Assembly (NCBI RefSeq): GCF_000196115.1
Contig: NC_005027.1
Coordinates: 2,728,001 to 2,792,000 of the forward strand
From: Rhodopirellula baltica SH 1
Lineage (GTDB): Bacteria; Planctomycetota; Planctomycetia; Pirellulales; Pirellulaceae
Direction of reading: 5' to 3'
DNA: 64,000 bases
Below the pieces are notes generated by a model that saw only the letters and a list, made by a program, of their open reading frames with translations, was not told the DNA's origin and did no database searches. The position numbers and the translations under genes were made by a program. Below are positions 9,884 through 19,433 of the stretch, in pieces (within the stretch, counting starts at the first letter, position 1; every line of letters starts with the position of its first letter).

Positions 9884-11260
9884 ATGCGTTTCCTCCTGAT
9901 CTTTCTTGCTTGCCTTCCGCTGACCGTTTCAACCGCCAACGATTCGCGGCCGAACATCGTTTTGATCATGGCCGACGACATCGGCATCGAAGGGCTGGGA
10001 TGTTACGGCGGGGTCTCTTACGACACGCCAGCCCTGGATCAGTTGGCCAGCGATGGAGTCCGGTTCACTCACGCGTATTCGCAACCGCTGTGCACCCCGA
10101 CTCGTGTTCAACTGATGTCGGGCAAGTACAACCATCGCAACTGGAAGACGTTTGGAATCCTTGACCCTAACGTGAAGACCTTCGGTCATCGCATGAAGGA
10201 AGAGGGCTACGCCACGGCGATCTTCGGCAAGTGGCAATTGCAATCTTACGACCCGCCGGGTTACCCCGGTGCCGATGAACGTCGCGGAACGGGCATGCAT
10301 CCCAAGGATGCGGGCTTCGACCAGTATGCATTGTTCCATGCATTGCACACCGAAGACAAAGGCTCGCGTTACGCCAATCCAACCATGTTGGAAGGCGAAG
10401 CAGGGCAGGGCGGTGAGCTGAAAATCTATCCCGGCCAATTTGGAGAAGACATCTGGGTCAAGAAGACGATCGACTTCCTCAAACGGGATCGCAATGAACC
10501 CGCCTTCGTTTACTACCCCATGGCGTTGCCGCACTGGCCGTTTGTCCCAACGCCAATCAGCGACGACTGGGATCCATCCCAACCAGCCGTGGAGCAACTG
10601 AAGTATTTCAAGGACATGGTCGAGTACATGGACGTTGCGGTTGGGAATCTGATTCAGGGGCTGCAGTCAAATGGTTTGCGAGAAAACACGGTCGTCATCT
10701 TTTACGGTGACAACGGCACTCATCTGAAAGTCGTCTCCGAACTCTCCGATGGACGTTCGATCCAAGGAGGAAAAGGCCTGACCAAACAGACCGGCATCCA
10801 TGTCCCATTAATTGTTTCGTGGCCAGGCCACATCCAGCCCAATGTGAGCGACAAACTGATCGACGCCTCCGATTTTTATCCGACGTTAATTGAACTGGCA
10901 GGCGGCAAAGTGGCGGAAGATCCGACCATGGACGGAGTCAGCTTCGCGCCGGATTTGTTTGGCAAGAAGGGCCAGGATAAAGACTCCTTGTTCTTTTGGT
11001 ACGACCCTCGTCCCGGCGAAGACAAATCGCAGTTCACTCGCGAAGTCTTCGCACTCAATCGGACTCACAAGTACTTTCGCGACGGCCGTCTGTTTCGTTT
11101 AACAGATCGTCCACTGGAAGAAATCGCGATCGACCGAGACCAAGCCACCGCCGAAGACAAAGCTGCGATGAAAGAACTGCAGCAGCGGATCGCCGATGCG
11201 ATGGCGGGAGTCGACGAACCACCTTTGCTCGATGCGACCGGTCAACCGATCTCAAACTGA
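9884..11260 (+). CDS. Secreted sulfatase with CTPTR motif
   Basis: The product has 458 residues with a short signal peptide (MRFLLIFLACLPLTVSTA). NIVLIMADDIGIEGLGCYG provides the proximal metal site. QPLCTPTRVQL contains Cys70, the predicted formylglycine, in C-T-P-T-R, with Thr in place of the canonical Ser. VVIFYGDNGTH gives the distal metal ligands. It is a type I sulfatase acting outside the cytoplasm. It converges with the AraC-type regulator and opens the locus containing pectate lyases and a GH127 enzyme, so desulfation of a pectin-like glycan is the likely context. Confidence 0.93.
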   Translation: MRFLLIFLACLPLTVSTANDSRPNIVLIMADDIGIEGLGCYGGVSYDTPALDQLASDGVRFTHAYSQPLCTPTRVQLMSGKYNHRNWKTFGILDPNVKTFGHRMKEEGYATAIFGKWQLQSYDPPGYPGADERRGTGMHPKDAGFDQYALFHALHTEDKGSRYANPTMLEGEAGQGGELKIYPGQFGEDIWVKKTIDFLKRDRNEPAFVYYPMALPHWPFVPTPISDDWDPSQPAVEQLKYFKDMVEYMDVAVGNLIQGLQSNGLRENTVVIFYGDNGTHLKVVSELSDGRSIQGGKGLTKQTGIHVPLIVSWPGHIQPNVSDKLIDASDFYPTLIELAGGKVAEDPTMDGVSFAPDLFGKKGQDKDSLFFWYDPRPGEDKSQFTREVFALNRTHKYFRDGRLFRLTDRPLEEIAIDRDQATAEDKAAMKELQQRIADAMAGVDEPPLLDATGQPISN

Positions 11261-11329
11261 ATGGTTCCATCGCCTGATGTTGGGATCATGAATCAATCAT
11301 TTGGCATGGCGATCGCCAAACATCCCTCA

Positions 11330-12154
11330 TCAAGTGACGCGGTGGTTCGCCCGAAACTTCCTGGGGGAACAACCACATGCCTTTCGAAACACTTCGTTGA
11401 ACCGGCTCAGACTTTGAAACCCTGATGCCAAGCTGACGTCGAGCACCGATCGATTGGTCGTGACAAGCAACCGCTGGGCTTCCGACAAGCGATGCTGAGT
11501 GATGAAGCTGGTGATCGAGATACCGAACGTCTTTCGAAACAAAGTCATGGCATAGTTCGGATGCAGGTCGACCGCATTGGCGATCGCCTCGGAAGTCAGT
11601 GGCTGATGAAAATGGCGAGCGATGTAGCACGCCAACTGATCGGCGCTGGACAAGTCTTCCATCGGCTCCCCTGTTCCACCAATGGACTTGTCATGAGCAA
11701 AACGGAGCAGACGAGCCTGTATCTCAAGCTGTGCGGCACGAGCGAGTGCGGGGTCCTGGCTCGCCAAATCAGACTCCCATCTTTGAAAAGACGCTGAGTC
11801 CCGCTCGTCCTGAACGGAGCTGATTAACACCTCGCCCTGCAGCGTTCGGTTCACGATGTCAGCATCGATCCCCGATCGCATGAATTCGTTCAGTGGCAAC
11901 GTCACCACAAAGTAAGGATCGTCCCCGTCAAACTCGACGATCTGATGAGGAACGGCTGCCCAAAACAAACCCATCTGCCCCGCATGAATGGTGTCCCGGT
12001 GTCCGCCCACCAAGTACGTCAGCGACCCGGACGCAAGGAAATTCACTTCGATTTCGCTGTGGCGATCGGCACGCGGCATCGCTACAGGCGTCCACCTTTC
12101 ACAGGTGAATCCGTAGGGGGCGAACTCGGGACGCGTCGTATCAAACTGCTTCAT
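11330..12154 (-). CDS. AraC-family transcriptional regulator
   Basis: The product has 274 residues from the ATG at 12154, which has TAAGGT upstream in good position. The N-terminal half looks like a cupin ligand-binding domain (SEIEVNFLASGSLTYLVGGH, GQMGLFWAAVPHQIVEF). The C-terminal half holds the double helix-turn-helix of AraC/XylS proteins (LTSEAIANAVDLHPNYAMTL, SVLDVSLASGFQSLSRFNEV, then FRKACGCSPRKFR). It faces away from the DUF1593 gene, so it probably controls the adjacent glycan-degradation genes in response to a sugar. The effector is unknown. Confidence 0.92.
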   Translation of the reverse strand: MKQFDTTRPEFAPYGFTCERWTPVAMPRADRHSEIEVNFLASGSLTYLVGGHRDTIHAGQMGLFWAAVPHQIVEFDGDDPYFVVTLPLNEFMRSGIDADIVNRTLQGEVLISSVQDERDSASFQRWESDLASQDPALARAAQLEIQARLLRFAHDKSIGGTGEPMEDLSSADQLACYIARHFHQPLTSEAIANAVDLHPNYAMTLFRKTFGISITSFITQHRLSEAQRLLVTTNRSVLDVSLASGFQSLSRFNEVFRKACGCSPRKFRANHRVT

Positions 12155-12322
12155 CGACCTTAGAATTCCGTTACTTATCCGCTGCAACCGAGAAGACTCT
12201 CGGAAGAACGAAGCTTAGTCTAATCCCGTTAGGTACGACAAAGCAGTACGAACAGCCTGTCAAATTGCGGCTGCTGCGGCGGCAACTTCGTTGCTCAACA
12301 AACTCGTTTTTGAACGCCCCAC

Positions 12323-13906
12323 ATGATTCAACTATCTCGAAAAGCGTCTCTCGCCTGGCTCTCCGCTTTGTTGATTTTCGCGGTGGATGCTTCCCTTCCA
12401 GCGAACACGGCAGGTTCCGAAATTGAATTTGCTGGCGATGGCACGGGGCAGGCTGCAGACGGCAAAGCGGCCTCACCCGAGACTCAAGCATCGGGAACCA
12501 ATCGCACCCCAATCGTCGCTCTCGGCGTGCCGAAGAAGTCGAACGCGAAGAAGAAACCACGGGTACTGGTCACCAGCGATGGCGAGATCGACGACCAGTG
12601 TTCACTGGTGCGGTTCCTACTTTACGCCAATGAGTGGGACATCGAAGGAATCATCACGTCGAGTTCCCAGTATCACGCCCACGGTCACAGATGGCCTGGC
12701 GATGATTGGGTGCAACCATTCTTGGCGGCTTACTCAAAGGTCTATCCAAACCTGGTCCAGCATGACCCGGAATACCCAACCACCGAGTTTCTTCAATCAC
12801 GCACGCTACTTGGCAACGTGCGAACAGAAGGTGAGATGGATGAAATCACGCCCGGATCGCAACACATCGTGAAGGTGTTGTTGGACGAAACTGACGACCG
12901 ACCGATTTGGATTCAAGCTTGGGGTGGCACCAACACCATCGCTCGCGCCCTGAAAACGATCGAGTTGGACCATCCTGACAAAATGGAATCCGTAGCAAAC
13001 AAGATTCGGTTCTATTTCATCTGGGAACAAGACACCACGTACCAGTCCTACATTCGACCGCACTGGGGCAAGTACAACATTCCAACGATCATCTCCGATC
13101 AGTTCATCGCGATCTTTTATCGTTGGAAGAAATATCTTCCCGATAAGCAGCAGTCTTTTCTGGCCGGCTCGTGGATGCAGCCCAACATCTTGAAAGACCA
13201 CGGTCCTTTGTGCGCGCTGTACCCAGCTCACACGGGAGACGACAAGGGTTTTGACGCTGGCGATTTTCGTTCCGAAGGAGATTCGCCCGCCTTCCTTCAT
13301 ACGATTCCGGTTGGACTTCGCAGCATGGAATCACCGGGCTGGGGCGGTTGGGGAGGCCGGTACGTCAAAGTCCGAGAGAACACTTGGTTGGATCCCGTCG
13401 CGGATCCGAACTACAGCTATCCCGAGGGGCGCTGGTACGGAAACTCTGCCTGGGGACGCTCGCGGCTTCGTGAGAACAGAACGAACGATCCCGAGCTGAC
13501 GCAGTACGTGAAACCAATTTGGCGATGGACGGAAGCGATGCAAAATGACTTTGCCTCCCGAGCAGATTGGTGCGTCAAGTCTTTTGCCGAAGCCAACCAT
13601 CCGCCCGAGGTCAAACTTGCGATGCCACTCGACTTGCAGGTTCAAGCCGGCAAAGAAGTGAGTTTGAGTGCACATGGATCGAGTGATCCCGACGGAAATC
13701 AACTGAGCTACCGTTGGTGGCACTACCAAGAAGCGGGCACCTTCCCACACACCATCCAGATCCGTGATGCCGCCCAACAAGACGCCTCGTTCAGCGTGCC
13801 CGAGTCGGCTCGGCAAGGCGAAACCATTCATCTGATCTGTGAAGTCACCGACAATGGGACGCCCGCACTGACTCGCTACCAACGCGTTGTCATCCAAGTC
13901 AAATGA
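12323..13906 (+). CDS. DUF1593 nucleoside-hydrolase-like exported protein (Sde182 type)
   Basis: The product has 527 residues with an N-terminal signal (ASLAWLSALLIFAVDASLPA). The domain from about residue 75 begins with KPRVLVTSDGEIDDQCSLVR, an Asp-rich motif like the calcium site of nucleoside hydrolases, and continues with IEGIITSSSQYHAHGHRWPG, as in DUF1593/Sde182 proteins. The C-terminal 90 residues (SLSAHGSSDPDGNQLSYRWW) form a PKD/cadherin-like beta domain. Family members are linked to carbohydrate utilisation, but the reaction is not firmly established. It is the first gene of a plus-strand run with pectate lyases and GH127. Confidence 0.88.
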   Translation: MIQLSRKASLAWLSALLIFAVDASLPANTAGSEIEFAGDGTGQAADGKAASPETQASGTNRTPIVALGVPKKSNAKKKPRVLVTSDGEIDDQCSLVRFLLYANEWDIEGIITSSSQYHAHGHRWPGDDWVQPFLAAYSKVYPNLVQHDPEYPTTEFLQSRTLLGNVRTEGEMDEITPGSQHIVKVLLDETDDRPIWIQAWGGTNTIARALKTIELDHPDKMESVANKIRFYFIWEQDTTYQSYIRPHWGKYNIPTIISDQFIAIFYRWKKYLPDKQQSFLAGSWMQPNILKDHGPLCALYPAHTGDDKGFDAGDFRSEGDSPAFLHTIPVGLRSMESPGWGGWGGRYVKVRENTWLDPVADPNYSYPEGRWYGNSAWGRSRLRENRTNDPELTQYVKPIWRWTEAMQNDFASRADWCVKSFAEANHPPEVKLAMPLDLQVQAGKEVSLSAHGSSDPDGNQLSYRWWHYQEAGTFPHTIQIRDAAQQDASFSVPESARQGETIHLICEVTDNGTPALTRYQRVVIQVK

Positions 13907-13995
13907 CGAAGCCGCCGTTTGCTCATCGCGAAAAACGGCAGTGACCTTTCCTACCGAAGACCGCCACCTCCTCACACTTCATCAAGTCCCCATCC

Positions 13996-15363
13996 ATGAC
14001 TCGTCCTTTCCTCAATGTGATCGCCATCGTTGGCATCCTGTTCATCGCCGCGGATGCTTCCGCGCAGAAGCCATTGGCCTTTCCGACCGCAGAAGGATAC
14101 GGAAAGTACACGACGGGCGGTCGCGGCGGCCAAGTGTTCGAAGTGACCAACCTCAACGATTCCGGTAAGGGCAGCCTGCGGGCCGCGGTGGAGGCGAAAG
14201 GACCGCGAACAGTCGTCTTCCGAGTGTCCGGAACCATCAAGCTGAACAGCGACCTGCGAATCAAAAATCCGAACATCACCATCGCTGGCCAAACCGCCCC
14301 TGGAGACGGAATCTGCCTTCGAGGTTACCCGCTGATGATCAGTGCTGACGAAGTGATCATCCGATACATCCGAGTCCGATTTGGCGATGAATCGGGGAAA
14401 GACGCCGACGCGATCTCGGCCAGGTACGTCAAGAACTTGATCCTCGATCATGTGTCGGCCAGTTGGAGCGTTGACGAAACAATGTCCATCTACCACTGCG
14501 AAAACGTCACGGTCCAGTGGTGCATGATCACAGAGAGTTTGTTCGACTCCAACCATTCCAAAAGCAACCACGGTTTCGGCGGCATTTGGGGATCCAACCA
14601 CAGCACTTACCACCACAACCTGATCGCACATCATTCCAGTCGCAACCCTCGGTTCGCATCCGGATGCGGCAACACGGATTATCGCAACAACGTGGTGTAC
14701 AACTGGGGATATCGGAGTTGCTATGGAGGAGAAAAGAGACAGAACGACAAATTCAACTTCACCAACATCAACATGGTGGCCAACTACTACAAACCTGGCC
14801 CGGCGACGGATCCTGCCAGGGCAGCAGAATTGGCCGAACCATCTTCCCGTGGCGCCGACGACAAAGGGCATTGGTATGTCGCCGAAAACGTGATCGAGGG
14901 CAGCCCTACGGTCTCAGCGGACAACTGGAGCGGTGTTCGCGGTGCCAACTACATACAACTTGACCAGCCCTGGGAAGCGATGCCGATCAACCAACAAACC
15001 GCTGAAGAAGCATTCGAGGACGTTCTTCAGCATGCAGGAGCGTCCTGGCCCAAACGCGATCCGATCGATACGCGGATCATTCAAGAAGTTCGCGATGGAA
15101 CGGCAACCTACGAAGGCGTCTATAAAACCAAGAAACGCGTCAGCAGTGACACTCAAATCACGGGCATCATTGATTCGCAACAGGACGTCGGTGGCTGGCC
15201 TGAACTCAAAAACGCAGCCGCGGCTCCCGACACGGACCACGATGGCATCCCCGATGCATGGGAAGCGGAGCATGGCATGGACCCGAACGATGCCAGCGAC
15301 GGAAACCGAACCGGCAACGACGGATACACCATGTTGGAACAATACATCAACAGCATCCCGTAA
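13996..15363 (+). CDS. Secreted pectate lyase-like protein (PL1 type) with C-terminal calcium repeats
   Basis: The product has 455 residues with a signal peptide (TRPFLNVIAIVGILFIAADA). The right-handed beta-helix is evident from GYGKYTTGGRGGQVFEVTNL, SGTIKLNSDLRIKNPNITIA, LILDHVSASWSVDETMSIY and SSRNPRFASGCGNTDYRNN; SRNPR carries the likely catalytic Arg. The C-terminus (DTDHDGIPDAWEAEHGMDPN) is a thrombospondin-3-like calcium repeat often seen on secreted planctomycete enzymes. It probably cleaves polygalacturonate-like chains by beta-elimination. It is followed by GH127 and a second PL1 gene. Confidence 0.9.
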   Translation: MTRPFLNVIAIVGILFIAADASAQKPLAFPTAEGYGKYTTGGRGGQVFEVTNLNDSGKGSLRAAVEAKGPRTVVFRVSGTIKLNSDLRIKNPNITIAGQTAPGDGICLRGYPLMISADEVIIRYIRVRFGDESGKDADAISARYVKNLILDHVSASWSVDETMSIYHCENVTVQWCMITESLFDSNHSKSNHGFGGIWGSNHSTYHHNLIAHHSSRNPRFASGCGNTDYRNNVVYNWGYRSCYGGEKRQNDKFNFTNINMVANYYKPGPATDPARAAELAEPSSRGADDKGHWYVAENVIEGSPTVSADNWSGVRGANYIQLDQPWEAMPINQQTAEEAFEDVLQHAGASWPKRDPIDTRIIQEVRDGTATYEGVYKTKKRVSSDTQITGIIDSQQDVGGWPELKNAAAAPDTDHDGIPDAWEAEHGMDPNDASDGNRTGNDGYTMLEQYINSIP

Positions 15364-15435
15364 GCGCTTCCAACCAGTACGCTTGTGACGCATTCATTTT
15401 ACCTCGCCAACGCCGTTGGCATCGGACAACGCATC

Positions 15436-17451
15436 ATGCGAATCGCTTGCAACATCCTTGCAATCCACGTTGGCATCTGTCTGTGCGTCTGCAATGCCAA
15501 CGCTCAGCCGACCGCGTCTCTTCCTTTTCGCTCTGTTGAACCAGTCGCGGTTGGGGACGTGAACTGGACCGACGGTTTCTGGGCCCAACGCCTGGAGACT
15601 TGTCGTGAAAAGACGATCCCAGCGATGTGGGAGATCATGCGTGGCACCCAGTACAAGCCTTATCTGGAACATTTCCGCATCGCGGCCGGGTTGGCAGAAG
15701 GCAGGTACCGCGGGGCGTCGTTCAACGACGGTGACTTCTACAAGTGGATGGAGGCAGTTTGCTTGCTTCAAGCCGTCGACAAGGATCATGTCTGGGACCA
15801 ACGACTCAACGAAATCATCAGGGTCATTGGCAAAGCACAACGAAGCGATGGTTACCTCCACACACCTGTCCTGATCGCAAACCGAAATGGCGATGACAGT
15901 GTCCAGCCAATTGGCGATCGCTTCAACTTCGAGATGTACAACATGGGGCACCTGATGACCGCGGCATGCGTCCACCATCAGGTGACCGGCAAAGACAGTT
16001 TGCTCCGCATCGCACAACGAGCCGCTGACTTTCTCGACGATGCCTACCGCAATCCAACGCCTGAACAAGCGGGACATGCGATCTGCCCATCCCACTACAT
16101 GGGATTGCTCGATCTGTATCGCACCACCGGAGAAACCCGTTACTTGGATCTCGCGAAGCGACTGGTCAAAATGCGCGACCTGACGGTGGACGGGGGAGAC
16201 GACAACCAAGATCGCATGCCGTTCACGCAACAGACCGAAGCGGTCGGCCACGCGGTGCGAGCCACCTATCTCTACGCGGGAATCGCTGACCTCTACGCAG
16301 AAATTGGCGACGATGCCTTGTGGTCGTCTCTGGAAAAGATCTGGCAGAACGTGGTCCACCAAAAGATGTACATCACGGGCGGCTGTGGTGCCCTGCATGA
16401 TGGTGCTTCTCCCGATGGATCCAAGAACCAGCGAGAAATCACTCGCGTCCATCAAGCCTTCGGCCGCAACTACCAACTCCCCAACACAACGGCACATAAC
16501 GAAACCTGTGCGAACATCGGCAACGTGCTTTGGAATTGGCGGATGTTTCTTGCCAACGGCGAATCGAAACACATCGATGTCTTGGAACTTGCACTCTACA
16601 ACTCCATTCTGTCGGGCGTCGACCTCGACGGCACAAACTTCTTCTACACCAATCCACTTCGGCAATCTGACACGGCACCAGTTGCCCTGCGTTGGGCCGG
16701 AGGACGAAAGCCGTTCGTGACATCGTTCTGTTGTCCACCCAACCTGGCGAGGACGATTGCCGGTGTTGGCCTATACGCCTACGGAAAATCAGACGACACG
16801 GTCTGGGTCAACTTGTATGGCAGCAACACGCTGGACACCCACCTCACCAACAGCGGCCACGTTCGCATCGAACAAGCCACCGACTACCCATGGGACGGTC
16901 ACATTCAAATCACCATCGCAGAGTGCCAGAACCAACCGGTGTGCTTGAAACTGCGAATTCCTGGCTGGGCGACGAAGACCACTTTAAAAATCGATGGTGT
17001 TCCAACCAAAACAACCATCAAGTCGGAGAGCTACGTTTCACTAAAACGAGTCTGGAGTCCGGGCACAGTCATCGAACTGGACTTCGCCATGCCCGCACGC
17101 CTCATCGAGTCGCATCCGCTGGTGGAAGAGACCCGCAATCACGTGGCAGTCAAACGCGGCCCGATCGTTTACTGCCTGGAATCAGTCGACCTGCCAGACG
17201 ACACCTCGCTAGCGGATCTTCGAGTCCCGGAAGACGTGGAACTGATCCCACGTTTTGAGCCGGAACTTCTCGATGGAGTCACGGTTCTCGAAGGCGAGCT
17301 GAGTTTGAAGCAGAGCGGCCAATGGCGAAACCAGCTTTACCGCGAATTCAATCCGACACCGTCTTCCCCCGTTGCAGTCCAGCTCATTCCCTATTTCGCT
17401 TGGGCCAATCGCGGGAAATCTGAAATGTCGGTGTGGCTACCGCTCGATTGA
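15436..17451 (+). CDS. GH127 beta-L-arabinofuranosidase (DUF1680)
   Basis: The product has 671 residues. The ATG at 15436 gives a compact signal peptide (MRIACNILAIHVGICLCVCNANA); a GTG at 15385 is possible but less likely. The family motifs are present: HNETCANIGN puts Glu356 two residues before Cys358, and FCCPPNLAR holds Cys432 and Cys433. In characterised GH127 enzymes one Glu and three Cys at this spacing bind zinc, and one of these Cys is the nucleophile. It should release beta-L-arabinofuranose from arabinose-containing side chains. It sits between two pectate lyases, supporting pectin or arabinan-like substrate use. Confidence 0.93.
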   Translation: MRIACNILAIHVGICLCVCNANAQPTASLPFRSVEPVAVGDVNWTDGFWAQRLETCREKTIPAMWEIMRGTQYKPYLEHFRIAAGLAEGRYRGASFNDGDFYKWMEAVCLLQAVDKDHVWDQRLNEIIRVIGKAQRSDGYLHTPVLIANRNGDDSVQPIGDRFNFEMYNMGHLMTAACVHHQVTGKDSLLRIAQRAADFLDDAYRNPTPEQAGHAICPSHYMGLLDLYRTTGETRYLDLAKRLVKMRDLTVDGGDDNQDRMPFTQQTEAVGHAVRATYLYAGIADLYAEIGDDALWSSLEKIWQNVVHQKMYITGGCGALHDGASPDGSKNQREITRVHQAFGRNYQLPNTTAHNETCANIGNVLWNWRMFLANGESKHIDVLELALYNSILSGVDLDGTNFFYTNPLRQSDTAPVALRWAGGRKPFVTSFCCPPNLARTIAGVGLYAYGKSDDTVWVNLYGSNTLDTHLTNSGHVRIEQATDYPWDGHIQITIAECQNQPVCLKLRIPGWATKTTLKIDGVPTKTTIKSESYVSLKRVWSPGTVIELDFAMPARLIESHPLVEETRNHVAVKRGPIVYCLESVDLPDDTSLADLRVPEDVELIPRFEPELLDGVTVLEGELSLKQSGQWRNQLYREFNPTPSSPVAVQLIPYFAWANRGKSEMSVWLPLD

Positions 17452-17498
17452 AACTGCCCAGTGCCTCCAATTCCTATCACTCGATGGCGAACCTCAGC

Positions 17499-18494
17499 AT
17501 GAATGACCAACCGTCCAATCCGCTATTTGCCGGACTGCTATCAATTTTCTTCGTCGCCTTCGTGTGGACGCCGCTCGCTTCCGCCGAGGAAAGTGACGCT
17601 CCCATCGGATGGGCCTCGGTCAGTGGCCGTGGAGTCGAAACGACCACTGGTGGGAGAAACGGTGATGTCGTGACAGCCCGCACCGCAGAGGAGTTGGCCG
17701 AGTACGCGTCCAGCCCCGAGCCACTAACCATTCTGATCGAAGGAACGATCACCGGAGACGGTCAAATCAAGATCTCGTCCAACAAAACACTGCTTGGTTT
17801 GGGAGCATCCACATCGCTTAAAAACATCGAACTGAACATGAGCGGTGTTTCGAACATCATCATTCGCAACCTCCACATCTCGGACGCTCGCGATGCGATC
17901 GCATTGCGGCGTACCCATCATGTGTGGGTCGACCACTGCGACCTCTCGGAATGTGGTGATGGCTTGCTCGACATCACCCACCAGTCCGACTTCGTGACCG
18001 TTTCCTGGACGCGGTTTTCGAAGCATCACAAAACGATGTTGATCAACAGCGGCACCAGCCAACCGGAAGATTCCGGCTACCTCAACACAACCATTCATCA
18101 TTGCAGGTTCGATGGTTCCGACACACGCAACCCGCGAGTGGGTTATGGCAAGGTTCACGTGTTCAACTGCCTCTACACCAAAAGTGACTACGGAATCGGA
18201 TTGCACTCGCAGTGCTTGGTACTCGCCGAACGCAACCACTTTGATCAAGTGAAGCATCCGATCAAACAAATGTATCGCCCGGATCCGACCGACATCCATC
18301 ATGGATTTTGCGAGTCGGTGGAGAATGTTTTTCAGGATTGTCGAGGAGCACAGGACGACGAGGGAAAGAGCTTTCCCGCGAAAGAATTTTACGAATACGA
18401 ATCCAAGATGGATGACGTGGCCCGTGTACCGGAGATTGTCCAATCCAACGCGGGCCCCCAAGAACACATCGGGAGAACAGCGTCGCGACAGTGA
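17499..18494 (+). CDS. Secreted pectate lyase (PL1, Pel-type beta-helix)
   Basis: The product has 331 residues from the ATG at 17499 (17484 is an equally plausible start) with a signal peptide ending near TPLASA. The PL1 fold is clear from GWASVSGRGVETTTGGRNG, SSNKTLLGLGAS, HHVWVDHCDLSECGDGLLDI and SDTRNPRVGYGKVHVFNCLY. WVDHCDLS and RNPR correspond to the calcium site and the catalytic Arg region. It likely cleaves polygalacturonate. It follows GH127 by 47 bases, so co-transcription of the three plus-strand carbohydrate genes is probable. Confidence 0.92.
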   Translation: MNDQPSNPLFAGLLSIFFVAFVWTPLASAEESDAPIGWASVSGRGVETTTGGRNGDVVTARTAEELAEYASSPEPLTILIEGTITGDGQIKISSNKTLLGLGASTSLKNIELNMSGVSNIIIRNLHISDARDAIALRRTHHVWVDHCDLSECGDGLLDITHQSDFVTVSWTRFSKHHKTMLINSGTSQPEDSGYLNTTIHHCRFDGSDTRNPRVGYGKVHVFNCLYTKSDYGIGLHSQCLVLAERNHFDQVKHPIKQMYRPDPTDIHHGFCESVENVFQDCRGAQDDEGKSFPAKEFYEYESKMDDVARVPEIVQSNAGPQEHIGRTASRQ

Positions 18495-18607
18495 CGAATG
18501 GATGAGAGTGAATTCTCGCGTGAAAGACCTCGGGCACATCGGAATGGGATACAATTCGGGCCTCCCGCCTGAACCCCACCATCCCTCCCTCCCCACGAGG
18601 CCGCGAC

Positions 18608-19300
18608 ATGCGTCCAATCGTCCAAATTTCGTTGGACCTGACCAACATTGATGAAGCCCTTGAGACCGCCGAACTGGCTATGCGGGCTGGCGTCGATTGG
18701 TTGGAAGCGGGAACTCCGCTGATTCTTGCCGAAGGCTTGCACGGCGTCCGAGAACTTCGCGCCGCGTTTCCCAAAACGCCGATTGTTGCCGACCTCAAAA
18801 CGATGGACGGCGGGTACCTCGAAGCCGAGATGATGGCCAACGCCGGCGCGACCCACGTCGTGGTGATGGCTCGGGCTCATGAAGAAACGATTCGCTGCGT
18901 CGTTAGGGCGGGAGGCGACTTTGGTTGCCAAGTCATGGGCGACAACATGGTCAGCGAAGACATGGTCGCCGGTGCCAAACGACTGGAAGACCTGGGGTGC
19001 GGTTTCGTGATTCACCACATCGGCTACGACGAACGTCGCGGCATCGCAGCTCGCGGTGATCGCATGCCCAGTCCGCTGGATCAATTGCGTGAAGTCGTGG
19101 AAGCGGTCGAGATCCCCGTTCAAGCCGTCGGTGGCTTGTCGATCGAACAAGCCATCGAGTGTCCCAAGTACGGCGCCCCTTTGGTGGTTTTAGGTGCACC
19201 TCTGACCATCGATGCCGATGCGTTTCGCACCGCCGATGGTGATTTGGAAGCGTCGCTGCGAATGATCTGCGATGCTGTGCACGCTCAAGACGTCGCTTAA
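18608..19300 (+). CDS. 3-hexulose-6-phosphate synthase / 3-keto-gulonate-6-P decarboxylase-like protein
   Basis: The product has 230 residues and no signal peptide. It belongs to the OMP decarboxylase-fold (beta/alpha)8 suprafamily: VQISLDLTN, DWLEAGTPL and the catalytic D-x-K-x-x-D in VADLKTMDGG (Asp62, Lys64, Asp67) match the HPS and KGPDC groups. HPS condenses formaldehyde with ribulose-5-phosphate; KGPDC decarboxylates 3-keto-L-gulonate-6-phosphate. The DLKTMD string is closer to HPS, but no phosphohexuloisomerase gene is present. The neighbours are a zinc dehydrogenase and a TIM-barrel isomerase, so a sugar-acid pathway is equally possible. Confidence 0.8.
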   Translation: MRPIVQISLDLTNIDEALETAELAMRAGVDWLEAGTPLILAEGLHGVRELRAAFPKTPIVADLKTMDGGYLEAEMMANAGATHVVVMARAHEETIRCVVRAGGDFGCQVMGDNMVSEDMVAGAKRLEDLGCGFVIHHIGYDERRGIAARGDRMPSPLDQLREVVEAVEIPVQAVGGLSIEQAIECPKYGAPLVVLGAPLTIDADAFRTADGDLEASLRMICDAVHAQDVA

Positions 19301-19433
19301 AAGGGACAGCAAGCTCTCTGTCATAACCCGCAGCGTAAGCAAGAGGTGGAGTTGCCCCGAACTCCACGCGACTGCTCTTGGATTATCAGACGTTCCGACT
19401 CAACCTTTCTATCGTCAATCAACAGGCAATCCC

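Noticed and set aside
15394-16665. Minus-strand frame of 423 codons
   Set aside because: It is antisense to the GH127 gene, which has all catalytic residues.
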